A stretch of 64,000 nucleotides of DNA from Martinezella tropici. Lineage in GTDB: Bacteria > Pseudomonadota > Alphaproteobacteria > Rhizobiales > Rhizobiaceae. The first letter of the stretch is position 1; the number at the start of each line of letters is the position of its first letter. A program made the translations under genes and the position numbers. Below are positions 1-8,729 of this stretch, piece after piece. The stretch is taken from the NCBI RefSeq assembly GCF_008370325.1, contig NZ_VNIP01000003.1, positions 62,001 to 126,000 on the forward strand, given 5' to 3'. The notes under the pieces are model-generated. The model was not told where the DNA came from, did no database searches, and was given only the letters and a program-made list of their open reading frames with translations.

Positions 1-2583
1 TGCATCAAACGCTTCGCGCGTAACCATTTGACAGGCTCCCATCACTGCCATCCAATTGCGGGGATGGTGAGGGGAACCAAATAATTCGAAGCCCAATGCC
101 TCTCCACTCCGATAGGCTAGCGCCGCGAGATGTGGACCTATAGTAACCCCTCCGTGTTGAAGCTCAAGTGAGGGGAACAATAGTTTTACGCCGACACAAC
201 CCACTCCAGGTCGCTGGGCAAAACGAACCATTTCTGCTAGCCAATCTTCTGAAATAACTTCAACATCGTTATTCAAGAACAGCAGAATTTGGCCAGTCGC
301 CGCAGCAGCACCGAAATTGCAAGCCGCCGAATAATTAAATTTGGGACGAAAGTTAAGAATCTTCACACGTGGATCTGCCCCCAGCTCACTATATAATGCG
401 AGCGTCTCGGGATGTGTTGAGCCAGTATCAACGATAATCAGTTCGAGATTGCGATAATTCGTGAGCTGTAAAAGCCCGGTTGTTGACATACGAAGAAGAT
501 GTGCTTTGTCCTTAGTGGGAATGACGACGGATACCCGGGGCTCTGTAACAAGCGGCCAAGTCGCCAACTGCGTCCCGTCCGGCTGAGTTAGAGCCTCCGC
601 CTGATATCCATGGCGCTTCCAATAAGCCTGGATTGTTCGCCGCGCATCTGCAGCGGCAGATGTTTCGGCTGCCGGTCTGCCAACATCACTATCTGGCCTG
701 CGATGGCACAACACTTTGGGGATACGCACCACCGTCTGCGCGATATCAGCAATACGCAGATTTAAATCCCATTCGAAGGCAGAACCCGCTCCTTGATCGA
801 ATCCACCCACTTCAACGGCAAGCTTATGTCGCAACAGGGTCAGACGACCAAAATAGTTAAAGGCACTTAGGAGATCTGGCGAAAAGCACGGCTTTAGATA
901 AGGCTGTTCGCGCACGCTCCCTGCTGATTGGCGGTCCTCATCGCTATAGAGTATGTCGGCTTCAGGGGAAGCCGCAATTGCGGCTGCGACCTCGTCGAGA
1001 GCAGCGGGTGCGAGGAGATCTCCGGCATCCAGAACCGCGATATAGGTGCCGCGGGCTTCCCGCAAGGCACTCCCGCAGGTCTGCTCCTGATCAGCAATCT
1101 GAATGCGCTCATCACCGGCGAGGAGACTGCAAAATGACTGCCTTTTCTGCCGAGAAGCAGAAGCACCGCAAACCAAAACCTCCCATGCTGTCCGCTTCTG
1201 TCCGCGTAAAGATGCCAAGGTGCGGCTCAACGCCACGTCGTCATCTTGATGGCTCACATCAAGTAAGAAAGAAATTACCGGCGCCTCGCCCCGGGGAAAG
1301 GGAATAGCGTTCTCCGTAGGTCCGCGCCCTCGGATCCAAGCCAAATACTTCGATTGCGGAGTTGTGACCATCGGAACAATTCCAGCGGCAACAGTCGCTG
1401 CGTTACGTTCCCTAATAAAACGGAAACGCGCAGGAAGCCGCCATGGTGTAACCATCCACCAGGCTGCTTTAACGATACGCCTAAGCCGATTGCGTTGCGT
1501 CGGTGTGATATTTTTGTTCATCAATCGCAATGGCTGTGTCAGTCGCCAGCTTTTGGACGATAAAAACACGTGACGTTCGCGCTCTAAATTTGCGGCCCGC
1601 TGAAGTAAGTTGGTATTTTCTTCCGCGCGCCGCCTTAGCTCGTTCGTTCTGTGCTCAAGCTCAGCGCGCAGTTTGGCTGAGCTTTCCATGTGCTGTTGCA
1701 ACTCACCTGTTCTGCGTTCAAGCTCTCCGCGCAATTTAGCCGCGCTTTCTGTCAGTTCTATAACGTCAGATCGCAGCCGTTCAGCAGCATGGCTATCTTC
1801 GCTAAGCCTGTCTTTTGCCTCACGCACTTCTCCGTGAAGTAAGGCAATCGCAGAATCACGCTCCGCGATCATAGAATCGCGCTCTACAAGAGCAGCAGGA
1901 ATATAGTCATCAAAAACATTAGGTGGAGCGGAAAACGCAGCCTGAAGCTCAGAATGCTCGCGGGCGATGTAGAAACGATTTAACCCATCGAAATAGACAA
2001 ATAAATAATCGGCATCGAGCAGAATACCTTCCCATAGTGCGTGCGTTGGCTCCGCGCTGAGTGGAGCTGTTGCCTCTATCACTACAATCCAAGGGCGCTG
2101 TATTGACCAATCAGCGCCAAGGAGCACCTCACGCTCAAATCCCTCAACATCTATCTTCAGAAAGTGAACCGGTTGGTCTTGAGATACGCGCTCCCGCCAT
2201 ATGTCGGCCAAGCGGCGCAGCTTGACCGAACTTATTGTCTCCTTCCAATTTACCCGGTGACTTTCTGCGATGACGTTATCGACCGTAGATAGGCCGGTGT
2301 CACCAAACAAATGCATCTCTATCTCGCCATCGTAGGCGCCAAGCGCTATTGGCAAGTTGGTATCCCGTGGACGCCTGGACTGCAGAGCTTCAAAATGCAC
2401 CGGGTTCGGCTCCACATTGATGCCGTGCCAACCTCGCTCACTAAATAGTTTTGTAACAGACATCTCATCAGGCGAGCATGCGCCGACATCAATATAAAAA
2501 CCATGCTCGATATGACCAAGAGCGCGCCACAGCATGACATCTTCAAAATTCTGAGCATAAGAAATAATGGTATCGACTGACAA
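1..2583 (-). CDS. FkbM methyltransferase / coiled coil / GT2 glycosyltransferase multidomain protein (partial at left edge)
   Basis: The reverse strand is open from a TTG at 2583 to the window edge (861 codons, no stop). An in-frame stop lies six bases upstream of the TTG, so TTG is the only ordinary start that keeps the FkbM opening ISYAQNFEDVMLWRAL. Residues about 8-215 are an FkbM-type SAM methyltransferase (YIDVGACSPDE, FLKIDVEGFE). Residues about 228-345 are a charged coiled coil with repeated ERRTGEL/EHRTNEL units, ending in the linker SKSWRLTQPLR. A weak GT2-like domain begins near 430 (ISFLLDVSHQDDDV) and a clear GT2 domain near 680 (PRVSVVIPTKDKAHLL, LLFLNNDVE). This architecture is known from surface polysaccharide loci, where it would methylate and extend a glycan; acceptor and sugar are unknown. 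The C-terminus lies outside the window. Confidence 0.85.
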   Translation of the reverse strand, partial: MSVDTIISYAQNFEDVMLWRALGHIEHGFYIDVGACSPDEMSVTKLFSERGWHGINVEPNPVHFEALQSRRPRDTNLPIALGAYDGEIEMHLFGDTGLSTVDNVIAESHRVNWKETISSVKLRRLADIWRERVSQDQPVHFLKIDVEGFEREVLLGADWSIQRPWIVVIEATAPLSAEPTHALWEGILLDADYLFVYFDGLNRFYIAREHSELQAAFSAPPNVFDDYIPAALVERDSMIAERDSAIALLHGEVREAKDRLSEDSHAAERLRSDVIELTESAAKLRGELERRTGELQQHMESSAKLRAELEHRTNELRRRAEENTNLLQRAANLERERHVFLSSKSWRLTQPLRLMNKNITPTQRNRLRRIVKAAWWMVTPWRLPARFRFIRERNAATVAAGIVPMVTTPQSKYLAWIRGRGPTENAIPFPRGEAPVISFLLDVSHQDDDVALSRTLASLRGQKRTAWEVLVCGASASRQKRQSFCSLLAGDERIQIADQEQTCGSALREARGTYIAVLDAGDLLAPAALDEVAAAIAASPEADILYSDEDRQSAGSVREQPYLKPCFSPDLLSAFNYFGRLTLLRHKLAVEVGGFDQGAGSAFEWDLNLRIADIAQTVVRIPKVLCHRRPDSDVGRPAAETSAAADARRTIQAYWKRHGYQAEALTQPDGTQLATWPLVTEPRVSVVIPTKDKAHLLRMSTTGLLQLTNYRNLELIIVDTGSTHPETLALYSELGADPRVKILNFRPKFNYSAACNFGAAAATGQILLFLNNDVEVISEDWLAEMVRFAQRPGVGCVGVKLLFPSLELQHGGVTIGPHLAALAYRSGEALGFELFGSPHHPRNWMAVMGACQMVTREAFDA

Positions 2584-2910
2584 TCGCTAACTCGCTCGAA
2601 AAAACCAATGGGCCAACAATGAGCGTGCTTCTTATATCATCGCATGCTTCAATGCCAGCGCCTGACGCAAATTTACGACCACCCCGGGCTGCTAGATATT
2701 TACTAAGTTCTCCACAGCTGAGGATTGCACCCATCTGATTTAGCTCAATAAATGCGGGGCGCAATTAGAGATTCCATGACGGCCCAAGTTTAATCCACAA
2801 CTGGGCCTTTAATGACGATTGACTGAAAAAAATAATGCCTGTTACACATCGGAAAGCTGTCGCCATGGAGCTCATTTCAAGGGTGGCAAATCCAGAAATT
2901 TTAGGAGCTT
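2584..2910. other. AT-rich gap between divergent surface-glycan genes
   Basis: No convincing gene. A reverse-strand ORF (2764-2543, 73 codons) overlaps the start of the glycosyltransferase gene and shows no recognisable motif; it may be the tail of a lost gene. The gap should hold the divergent promoters of the flanking genes. Confidence 0.4.
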
Positions 2911-3777
2911 TTGCTAGTGGTTGCAGGTGGACTGCGGGATTTTGCACATAAAATGCGTTTCAGTCGTACTAAATGCGAAAACAGATATGCTGAAGCGTTG
3001 CCGTCTGAAATGTTAGCGTTAGCGACGGCGGTCTATTTTCTACATATTCCCAAAACTGCTGGCACCACAATTCAACATCTCCTTGCTGAAAAATTCGGAG
3101 AAAGGATATATCCAGAGGGACTGTGGGATAACTTATGGAACGAGAATTTTAGCCCCCTCGATAATTGGGACGTTTTCTGGGGCCATTTTGGATTTGCATT
3201 TGCTCGCATGCTGGGGCGGCCATCTTGGATCTTTACGTTCCTACGTGATCCATTCGAGCGAACTATATCCCATTTCCTTCACGTGAAGAGAGATCAAGGT
3301 CATCCCTATCATAAATACCTCTTGAATAAGACATTTGAAGAGTTTGTATTCGATCCCGTTGCAGTGCCATTGGTTTATAACGTTCAATCTCGGTATCTTG
3401 CCTATCCCTTTTCAGCAGACGCCTGTGGCGCAAGAATTCCTCCGGGGCAGACGACAAATGCTGTCTCTGTTACATGGGAGTTGATGAGTTATGGGATGAA
3501 GGATGATGAGATCCACTCGTGCGCATTCACCGCATTAGACAAAATAAATTTTGTGGGGTTTGTCGAACACATGGATGAATCTGTTAACCAGCTGGCGCGG
3601 CATTTGGATTTAAATGTTGGCGAGATTCCTAAGCTCAATGTATCGGCAATAGGAAATCAGATCGAAGATATTTCCGATCGAGCGCGTGAGCGTGTCGCCA
3701 AATTGACACTCATCGACAAGGAACTTTACGACGCGGCACGGGCGAAATTTACCGGCATGGGAGCTTTGCGGCCATGA
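2911..3777 (+). CDS. Sulfotransferase family protein
   Basis: About 288 residues. FLHIPKTAGTT (residues about 46-56) is the 5'-phosphosulfate-binding loop of the Sulfotransfer_2 family, and FLRDPFERTISHF (about 110-122) is the 3'-phosphate motif, so PAPS-dependent sulfation of a carbohydrate or lipid is likely. Three starts are possible: TTG 2911 (AGGAG only three bases away), ATG 2953 and ATG 3010; family members usually begin just before the HIPKTAGTT loop, which favours 3010. Codon use is visibly AT-richer than in the bcs operon, suggesting recent acquisition. Its place beside a glycosyltransferase/methyltransferase points to decoration of a surface polysaccharide. The substrate cannot be told from sequence. 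Confidence 0.8.
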   Translation: MLVVAGGLRDFAHKMRFSRTKCENRYAEALPSEMLALATAVYFLHIPKTAGTTIQHLLAEKFGERIYPEGLWDNLWNENFSPLDNWDVFWGHFGFAFARMLGRPSWIFTFLRDPFERTISHFLHVKRDQGHPYHKYLLNKTFEEFVFDPVAVPLVYNVQSRYLAYPFSADACGARIPPGQTTNAVSVTWELMSYGMKDDEIHSCAFTALDKINFVGFVEHMDESVNQLARHLDLNVGEIPKLNVSAIGNQIEDISDRARERVAKLTLIDKELYDAARAKFTGMGALRP

Positions 3778-4018
3778 TAGGGCCGCCTTACTTTTAAGGG
3801 AATTATCTTCACATACTCATAGTTAGTTAGAAACCGTATTGAACCTTTTCGCCTCCTATGATGCGCACAAACGTTCCGCGGTTGGGCAACTAGCGATTGA
3901 TGTACGGCAGTTTTCAGGCCACGGCCCTCAATTGAAGATTTCGCATAGACCCATGGCATCAGCTCGTCGATCTGACTATTGCAATGGCCCATTAACGGGC
4001 GCCGGCATTTCTGCGCTT

Positions 4019-4037
4019 AGGCGCCAACGAGGCGCCT
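4019..4037 (-). terminator. Hairpin downstream of the TonB receptor gene
   Basis: Perfect 7-bp inverted repeat (AGGCGCC / GGCGCCT) with a 5-base loop, 12 bases past the receptor stop. No T-run follows on the reverse strand, so it is a weak intrinsic terminator or a 3'-end stabilising hairpin. Confidence 0.4.
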
Positions 4038-4048
4038 GTTACACAACG

Positions 4049-6232
4049 TTACCACCGATACTTCAACGAAGCTGTGACATTGCGCCCCTGACCGAGGTAG
4101 CAATAACCCTCGTTGCAGACCGTCAGGCGACGGTTGGCGACATTGCGGAGGTCGACGGAGGCGGTGAGGCCTTTGTATTTCTGGTCGATCGCGCCGAAAT
4201 CGTAGGAGAGTGCCGCGTCGAGATAGAAACTTGCGTCATTCTTGGCGGTGTTGGCCGTGCTGGTATAGGTCTCGCCCGTGTAGCGGACACCAGCGCCGAC
4301 GGTGAGGCCCTTTGCCGCCGAATCCTCCTGGAAGGTATAATTCGACCACAGGCTGGCGATGCTCTTGGGCGTCACGGCAGGCGCATTGCCGGCATTGTCA
4401 CCACGGGTGATTTCGGAATGGTTGTACGAGTAAGCGGCAATCACATCCCAGCCATCGGTGATGTTTGCCCTGGCTTCCAGCTCGATCCCCTTGTTGGTGA
4501 CCTCGCCGAGCGAGGCATAGATGCCTGTTAGCGGATCGACGAGAACGGGCTTGTTCTTCTCGACCAAGTGATAGGCGACGGCCGAGAGCAGAATGTCGGT
4601 GCCCGGCGGCTGGTATTTCACGCCCAGTTCGTATTGTTCGCCCTTTGTGGGGTCCAGGATGCTGCCGGATGCGGATCGCTGGGTAACCGGGTTGAAGGAG
4701 GTCGAATAGCTAGTGAAGGGCGCAATGCCGTTGTCAAAGAGATAGAGCGCCCCGGCCTGGTAGGAAAATGCGTTCTTGCTGAGCTTGTCTTCCGTGGTCG
4801 TTCCGGAAGAGACAAGCGTGGTGTCGGTCGACTGCTTGACCCAGGTCTGGCGTCCGCCGAGCGTGAAGCGCCATTTGTCGAGCTCGATCTGATCAAGCGC
4901 ATAGGCGCCGAACTGCTGCAGGCTGGCGCTGACCCGGCTGAAATTATACTCCGGCGTCGGGCCAGAGACGCCGTAGGTCGGATTATCAATATCGAAGTCG
5001 TAGGCGGGGTTGGCCGTCGCGTCCATTCCATATACGAAGGAATCGTTCATGCGGGTATAGTCCAGGCCGAACAGCATGGTATGGGCGGCCGGACCGGTAT
5101 CGAACTTGGATTCCAGCTGGTTGTCGACCTGAAAGACGTTGATAGCATCGCTGATCGCACTCGCGCCGCGGTGGGCAACGTTGCCGGTCCAGCTGTAGGT
5201 GCCGAGATAGCGCGCTTTCAGATCCAGATGGGAGAAGCGAAGGTTCTGGCGGAAGGTGAAGCCGCCATCGAATTCGTGCTCGAACTGGTAGCCGACCTGC
5301 TGCTGCCGGGTCTTCTGATAATCGTAGTCGGGATCGCTGCCGCGCAGCTTGAGGACGTCGCCATCGGGACCGGTCAGTGCGCCGACATTGGCGTCGGTTT
5401 CGGTCGACTGCGCCGATCCGTAAACCGTAAATTTCGTCGCGTCGTCAGGCTTCCAGGTGAAGGAAGGCTGGATGAAATAGCGATCGTCGGCGATATCAAA
5501 ATTGGTGTCGCCCTTTCGCGCCAAGCCGACGATCCGGTACAACATGGTGTCGTCATCCTTGCTGACAGGGCCGCCGAAATCGAACATCGTCTGGGCGCGA
5601 TCAGACGTTCCGTAGAGAACCCCCACCTCCCTGATCGTTTCTTCTGTCGGCAACTTCGAGATCTTGTTGACGATGCCGCCCGGCGAGCCGGCGCCATAGA
5701 GCACCGATACCGGCCCCTTGATCACCTCGACCCGGTCGAGCGCATAGGAATCGGTTCGGAACATCCCGTAATTCATATAGGGCTGCCGCAATCCGTCGCG
5801 GTAGTCGCCATCGGTGGTAACGTCGTTACCGCGAATATAGATCTGGTCAAAACGCGGATCGAAGCCGTATGAGCCGGTCTGGACGCCGGCGGAATAGCGA
5901 ACCGCCTCGATGATGTCCTGCGCGCCACGCTCCTCCATTTCCTTTTTGGTTATGACCGAAACGGAGCGCGGCGTTTCAACCAGAGGCGTGCTGATCTTTG
6001 TGGCGCCTTGGCTTTTCTTTGCCGCTATCGTCGTATTGTCGCTTGCGTCGCTCGACTGACCGCTGACGACGATCGGCGCGAGCTGGGTCGCGGTACCGCT
6101 GTTTGCATTGGAATCCTGCGCAAAGGCATTTCCGCTCAGCGCAAGCACCGTGGCAAGTGCTGTAGCACTGCCAGCAAGGTGGAACCTCTTGCGCGTCAAA
6201 TTATTGATATAATTATGCGATCCCTGCTTCAT
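4049..6232 (-). CDS. TonB-dependent siderophore receptor
   Basis: 727 residues, a normal length for FhuA/FpvA-type receptors. A signal peptide runs to about residue 38 (NAFAQ), followed by a TonB-box-like APIVVSG. The plug spans about 85-200 (ETPRSVSVITKKEM, VIKGPVSVLYGAGSPGGIVNKISK) and the rest is a 22-strand-type barrel ending in SLKYRW, an outer-membrane C-terminal signature. ATG 6232 has AAAAGGGAAC upstream. The divergent neighbour is an IroE/Fes-like esterase, and an IRO-type palindrome lies 77 bp upstream, so import of a hydroxamate or other ferric siderophore under iron control is likely. The exact ligand is not determinable. Confidence 0.92.
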   Translation of the reverse strand: MKQGSHNYINNLTRKRFHLAGSATALATVLALSGNAFAQDSNANSGTATQLAPIVVSGQSSDASDNTTIAAKKSQGATKISTPLVETPRSVSVITKKEMEERGAQDIIEAVRYSAGVQTGSYGFDPRFDQIYIRGNDVTTDGDYRDGLRQPYMNYGMFRTDSYALDRVEVIKGPVSVLYGAGSPGGIVNKISKLPTEETIREVGVLYGTSDRAQTMFDFGGPVSKDDDTMLYRIVGLARKGDTNFDIADDRYFIQPSFTWKPDDATKFTVYGSAQSTETDANVGALTGPDGDVLKLRGSDPDYDYQKTRQQQVGYQFEHEFDGGFTFRQNLRFSHLDLKARYLGTYSWTGNVAHRGASAISDAINVFQVDNQLESKFDTGPAAHTMLFGLDYTRMNDSFVYGMDATANPAYDFDIDNPTYGVSGPTPEYNFSRVSASLQQFGAYALDQIELDKWRFTLGGRQTWVKQSTDTTLVSSGTTTEDKLSKNAFSYQAGALYLFDNGIAPFTSYSTSFNPVTQRSASGSILDPTKGEQYELGVKYQPPGTDILLSAVAYHLVEKNKPVLVDPLTGIYASLGEVTNKGIELEARANITDGWDVIAAYSYNHSEITRGDNAGNAPAVTPKSIASLWSNYTFQEDSAAKGLTVGAGVRYTGETYTSTANTAKNDASFYLDAALSYDFGAIDQKYKGLTASVDLRNVANRRLTVCNEGYCYLGQGRNVTASLKYRW

Positions 6233-6308
6233 GTTCCCTTTTCGCCTACCCGTTCCTGAAAAAGATGGCGCAAACTAGTTCGCGGGTGCAGCCGGCGTCA
6301 AGAATACA

Positions 6309-6323
6309 TGAGTTATTAAGTCA
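6309..6323. promoter_or_regulatory. Candidate RirA iron-responsive operator (IRO box)
   Basis: TGA-N9-TCA (TGA GTTATTAAG TCA), the published rhizobial IRO consensus form, lies in the gap between the divergent receptor and esterase genes, 77 bp from the receptor start. It suits iron-dependent repression of the receptor promoter and possibly both. The motif is short and could occur by chance; position is the main support. Confidence 0.5.
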
Positions 6324-6530
6324 TCTTTTTTGTTGAATTTCGAATCCTTGTTGCAAAGTGGCTCGTTTAATCCACGGACTGCAGAAAATGCACAGCCGTA
6401 ACTTGCATTATCGCTTCATTTGAGCGGCTTGCCAGATTGCGCCTCCGATAATATGAGGAATCTTATCATCTTTTTCATTGGAGACGCCGCACAATCCGGC
6501 GCTCCAAATATTCGGTCAGCCGGAGAGATC

Positions 6531-7433
6531 ATGCCACAACCGTCATTACCTGAAGCAGCCGCTGCTCCAGCGCCCGTCATGCTTGCTGGCTGCACGTTTG
6601 CCGATCTGAAGTTTGAGAATGCCGATCAACCGCACAGGATTTTTCTTTATCGCCCTAGCAAGCCGGCTCCGCCGGAGGGATGGCCGGTCCTCTATTTGAC
6701 GGATGGCAATGCCTGCTTTGCCACCGCCGTCGATGCGCTGAAGGTGCAGGCGAGCTACCCGAATGGGACCAATGTCGGCGAAGGCGTTGTCGTCGCCATC
6801 GGCTATCCAACGGACGAGCCGTATGATCCGCTTCGCCGTTCCTGGGATCTCAGCCCCCCGCCCGGCCGGATCTATCCGCCGTTCTTCCCAGACACACCCG
6901 ATGTGAGAACTGGCGGCGGCGAGCATTTCCTGACGCTGATCGAAAACGAACTCAAGCCCTGGGTCGAAGAGCAGGTTCCGATCGATCGATCGCGTCAGGC
7001 GCTCTTCGGCCATTCGTTCGGCGGCCTTTTCGTGCTTTACGCGCTTATGGCGAAATCAGCGGCCTTCAGCCGCTGGATTTCGGCAAGCCCAGCGATCTAC
7101 TGGGAAGACGGCGCCATTCTTTCGACCGAGAGCGCATTCCTGGACAACCATCAGAGTCCTCTCGACATCGAACTGCACCTTTCCGCCGGCCAGTATGAAG
7201 GCGAGACCCTTGCTCCCTTCCACAAAGGTACGCCGGAGGAACAAAAGCGGCTAGAACGCGCAAAGGAGACGCGCACGGTGGAACTCGCCCGCAATATGGC
7301 TGAGAGATGGGCCAGATTGGCGTCGTCCACAGAAACGATTACGTTTGAAGAATATGCCGGAGAGAACCACATGTCGGTCCTCCCGTCCGCATTGAACAGG
7401 GCTGTGCAGATCGCATTTCGCAGAGTGAAATAG
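6531..7433 (+). CDS. Alpha/beta hydrolase, IroE/Fes-like siderophore esterase
   Basis: 300 residues from ATG 6531, which has GGAGAG four bases upstream; an upstream in-frame TTG at 6420 would add a non-conserved leader. The nucleophile elbow GHSFGG (Ser about 162) and a late catalytic-His context ENHMSVLP (about 278) fit the esterase D/enterochelin-esterase-like family. The WPVLYLTDGNACF segment is the usual first strand region. Divergence from a TonB siderophore receptor suggests it hydrolyses an imported ferri-siderophore to release iron. No signal peptide is obvious, so a cytoplasmic location is inferred. Confidence 0.82.
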   Translation: MPQPSLPEAAAAPAPVMLAGCTFADLKFENADQPHRIFLYRPSKPAPPEGWPVLYLTDGNACFATAVDALKVQASYPNGTNVGEGVVVAIGYPTDEPYDPLRRSWDLSPPPGRIYPPFFPDTPDVRTGGGEHFLTLIENELKPWVEEQVPIDRSRQALFGHSFGGLFVLYALMAKSAAFSRWISASPAIYWEDGAILSTESAFLDNHQSPLDIELHLSAGQYEGETLAPFHKGTPEEQKRLERAKETRTVELARNMAERWARLASSTETITFEEYAGENHMSVLPSALNRAVQIAFRRVK

Positions 7434-7566
7434 TTAGCAAATTCATTCGCTTGTCACCTGCGGCTCCAGCCCATTCTTCGGCAACGCGTCGCCTGCTCGT
7501 GCAGCCGGCGCGATAGGCTGTATTCGGCGCGGATTTCCAGTCGTTTCGGAGAGCCATCAAGCAAAA

Positions 7567-7581
7567 TTAACCCCTGGTTAA
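7567..7581. promoter_or_regulatory. Palindrome upstream of the cellulose operon
   Basis: Perfect 6-bp inverted repeat TTAACC-CCT-GGTTAA about 105 bp before the bcsN start, followed by an AT-rich TATATTGATTA stretch that could be a -10 region. A plausible operator; the regulator is unknown. Confidence 0.3.
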
Positions 7582-7685
7582 CCATAATCGCCTTTCTTTG
7601 CTATATTGATTACAAGGGCTTGATTCTAAAGAGCGTCGCGCAATTTGCGATGAATGCGACCACACACGATTGCCGCGATCCCGAG

Positions 7686-8669
7686 ATGCATTTTTCAAAA
7701 GCGATAGCGTTGATAATATTAACTTGCCTCGGCGCCGGATGTACGACAACCGGCCAGGTTCGCCAGTCGATCGGCGCGGATACCGTTGCCGCCGACAAGG
7801 CGCTTGCCTTCCCGCCCCCAGGCGGACCGGCGATCGTCAATGTGGTGGAGCGCAGGCACGCAAAAGATGTCGAGCAGACGATCTCGCTCTTCACCTCATC
7901 TTCAGTTCCCGGTCAGAATTTTCTCAAGGTAGAGTTTCTGGGCATAACAGGCTCCAATCCCGGGCTCGGAAGCAGGCCCTTCGAGACAGTCAGCGAGGGT
8001 GCGATCGCTCGTGAAATGGCGGCTGCGATCCCCGGCGTGCGGCTCGCTCGCTCGACGATATTCGTCCAGAACAGCTACGGCTCGTTTGGCTATGCCTCCG
8101 GCCAAAGCAGGGCCGGTGATACCTGTCTCTTTGCCTGGCAGCAGGTGAAGGCCGATTTTGCTCCCTCGCAGGAGCAACGCAATTTCGGCATGGTGCAGGT
8201 GCGCATCCGGCTCTGCGACGCCCACGCGACGGAACGCCAGCTCTTGAGCACCGTCTATGGCTATACGATAACAGGCCATTTCGCCGGTGCCGCGTTGAAC
8301 CCCTTCGGCGGGCCACGCGGAGCCGATGCGGTTCTCGGCAAGCCGGGCGAACTGGTCTATCCCGATGCGACGACCTATCGTACAGCGCCGATCGGCATCG
8401 GCTACCAGAACCGCCCCGCAACAGCACGCACCGTTGTCATCCGCCGCCCGGCCGCGGTGCAGCCGCAGCCACAAGTCCAGCCAACCCTGCCGCCGATGGT
8501 CGGGCCGCGCGTACCTTTGCCCGACGGGCAGGGTGTGCCGCCACAAACGAATGGCGCAAGCGGGCCAAGCTCGATGGTGCAGCCGCCGTCTACAAATACC
8601 GCAAGTAATATCATCGTGCCTTTACCCGACTGTAACGGAGAAGCTGGCATATCCCAGCCGTGCCGCTAG
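7686..8669 (+). CDS. bcsN: Cellulose biosynthesis lipoprotein BcsN
   Basis: 327 residues from ATG 7686. A lipoprotein signal peptide ends in the lipobox LGAGC (Cys about 19), and an upstream ATG/TTG would bury that signal. The middle of the protein (about 40-240) matches my recollection of BcsN, the rhizobial accessory factor encoded with bcsAB (CelG in Agrobacterium literature). The C-terminal 90 residues are Pro/Gln-rich and low in complexity. It lies 60 bp ahead of bcsA on the same strand and probably opens the operon. The role in export or regulation of cellulose is not biochemically defined. Confidence 0.75.
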   Translation: MHFSKAIALIILTCLGAGCTTTGQVRQSIGADTVAADKALAFPPPGGPAIVNVVERRHAKDVEQTISLFTSSSVPGQNFLKVEFLGITGSNPGLGSRPFETVSEGAIAREMAAAIPGVRLARSTIFVQNSYGSFGYASGQSRAGDTCLFAWQQVKADFAPSQEQRNFGMVQVRIRLCDAHATERQLLSTVYGYTITGHFAGAALNPFGGPRGADAVLGKPGELVYPDATTYRTAPIGIGYQNRPATARTVVIRRPAAVQPQPQVQPTLPPMVGPRVPLPDGQGVPPQTNGASGPSSMVQPPSTNTASNIIVPLPDCNGEAGISQPCR

Positions 8670-8729
8670 CAAACAGGACGGCTGGGGGACGCCAGGATGG
8701 CGTCAGGCAATACCTTTGAAGGGACACCG

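Noticed and set aside
4568..5872. 434-codon open frame antisense to the TonB receptor
   Set aside because: No family motif; it is the mirror of a high-GC coding frame whose real product has a signal peptide, plug and barrel signatures.
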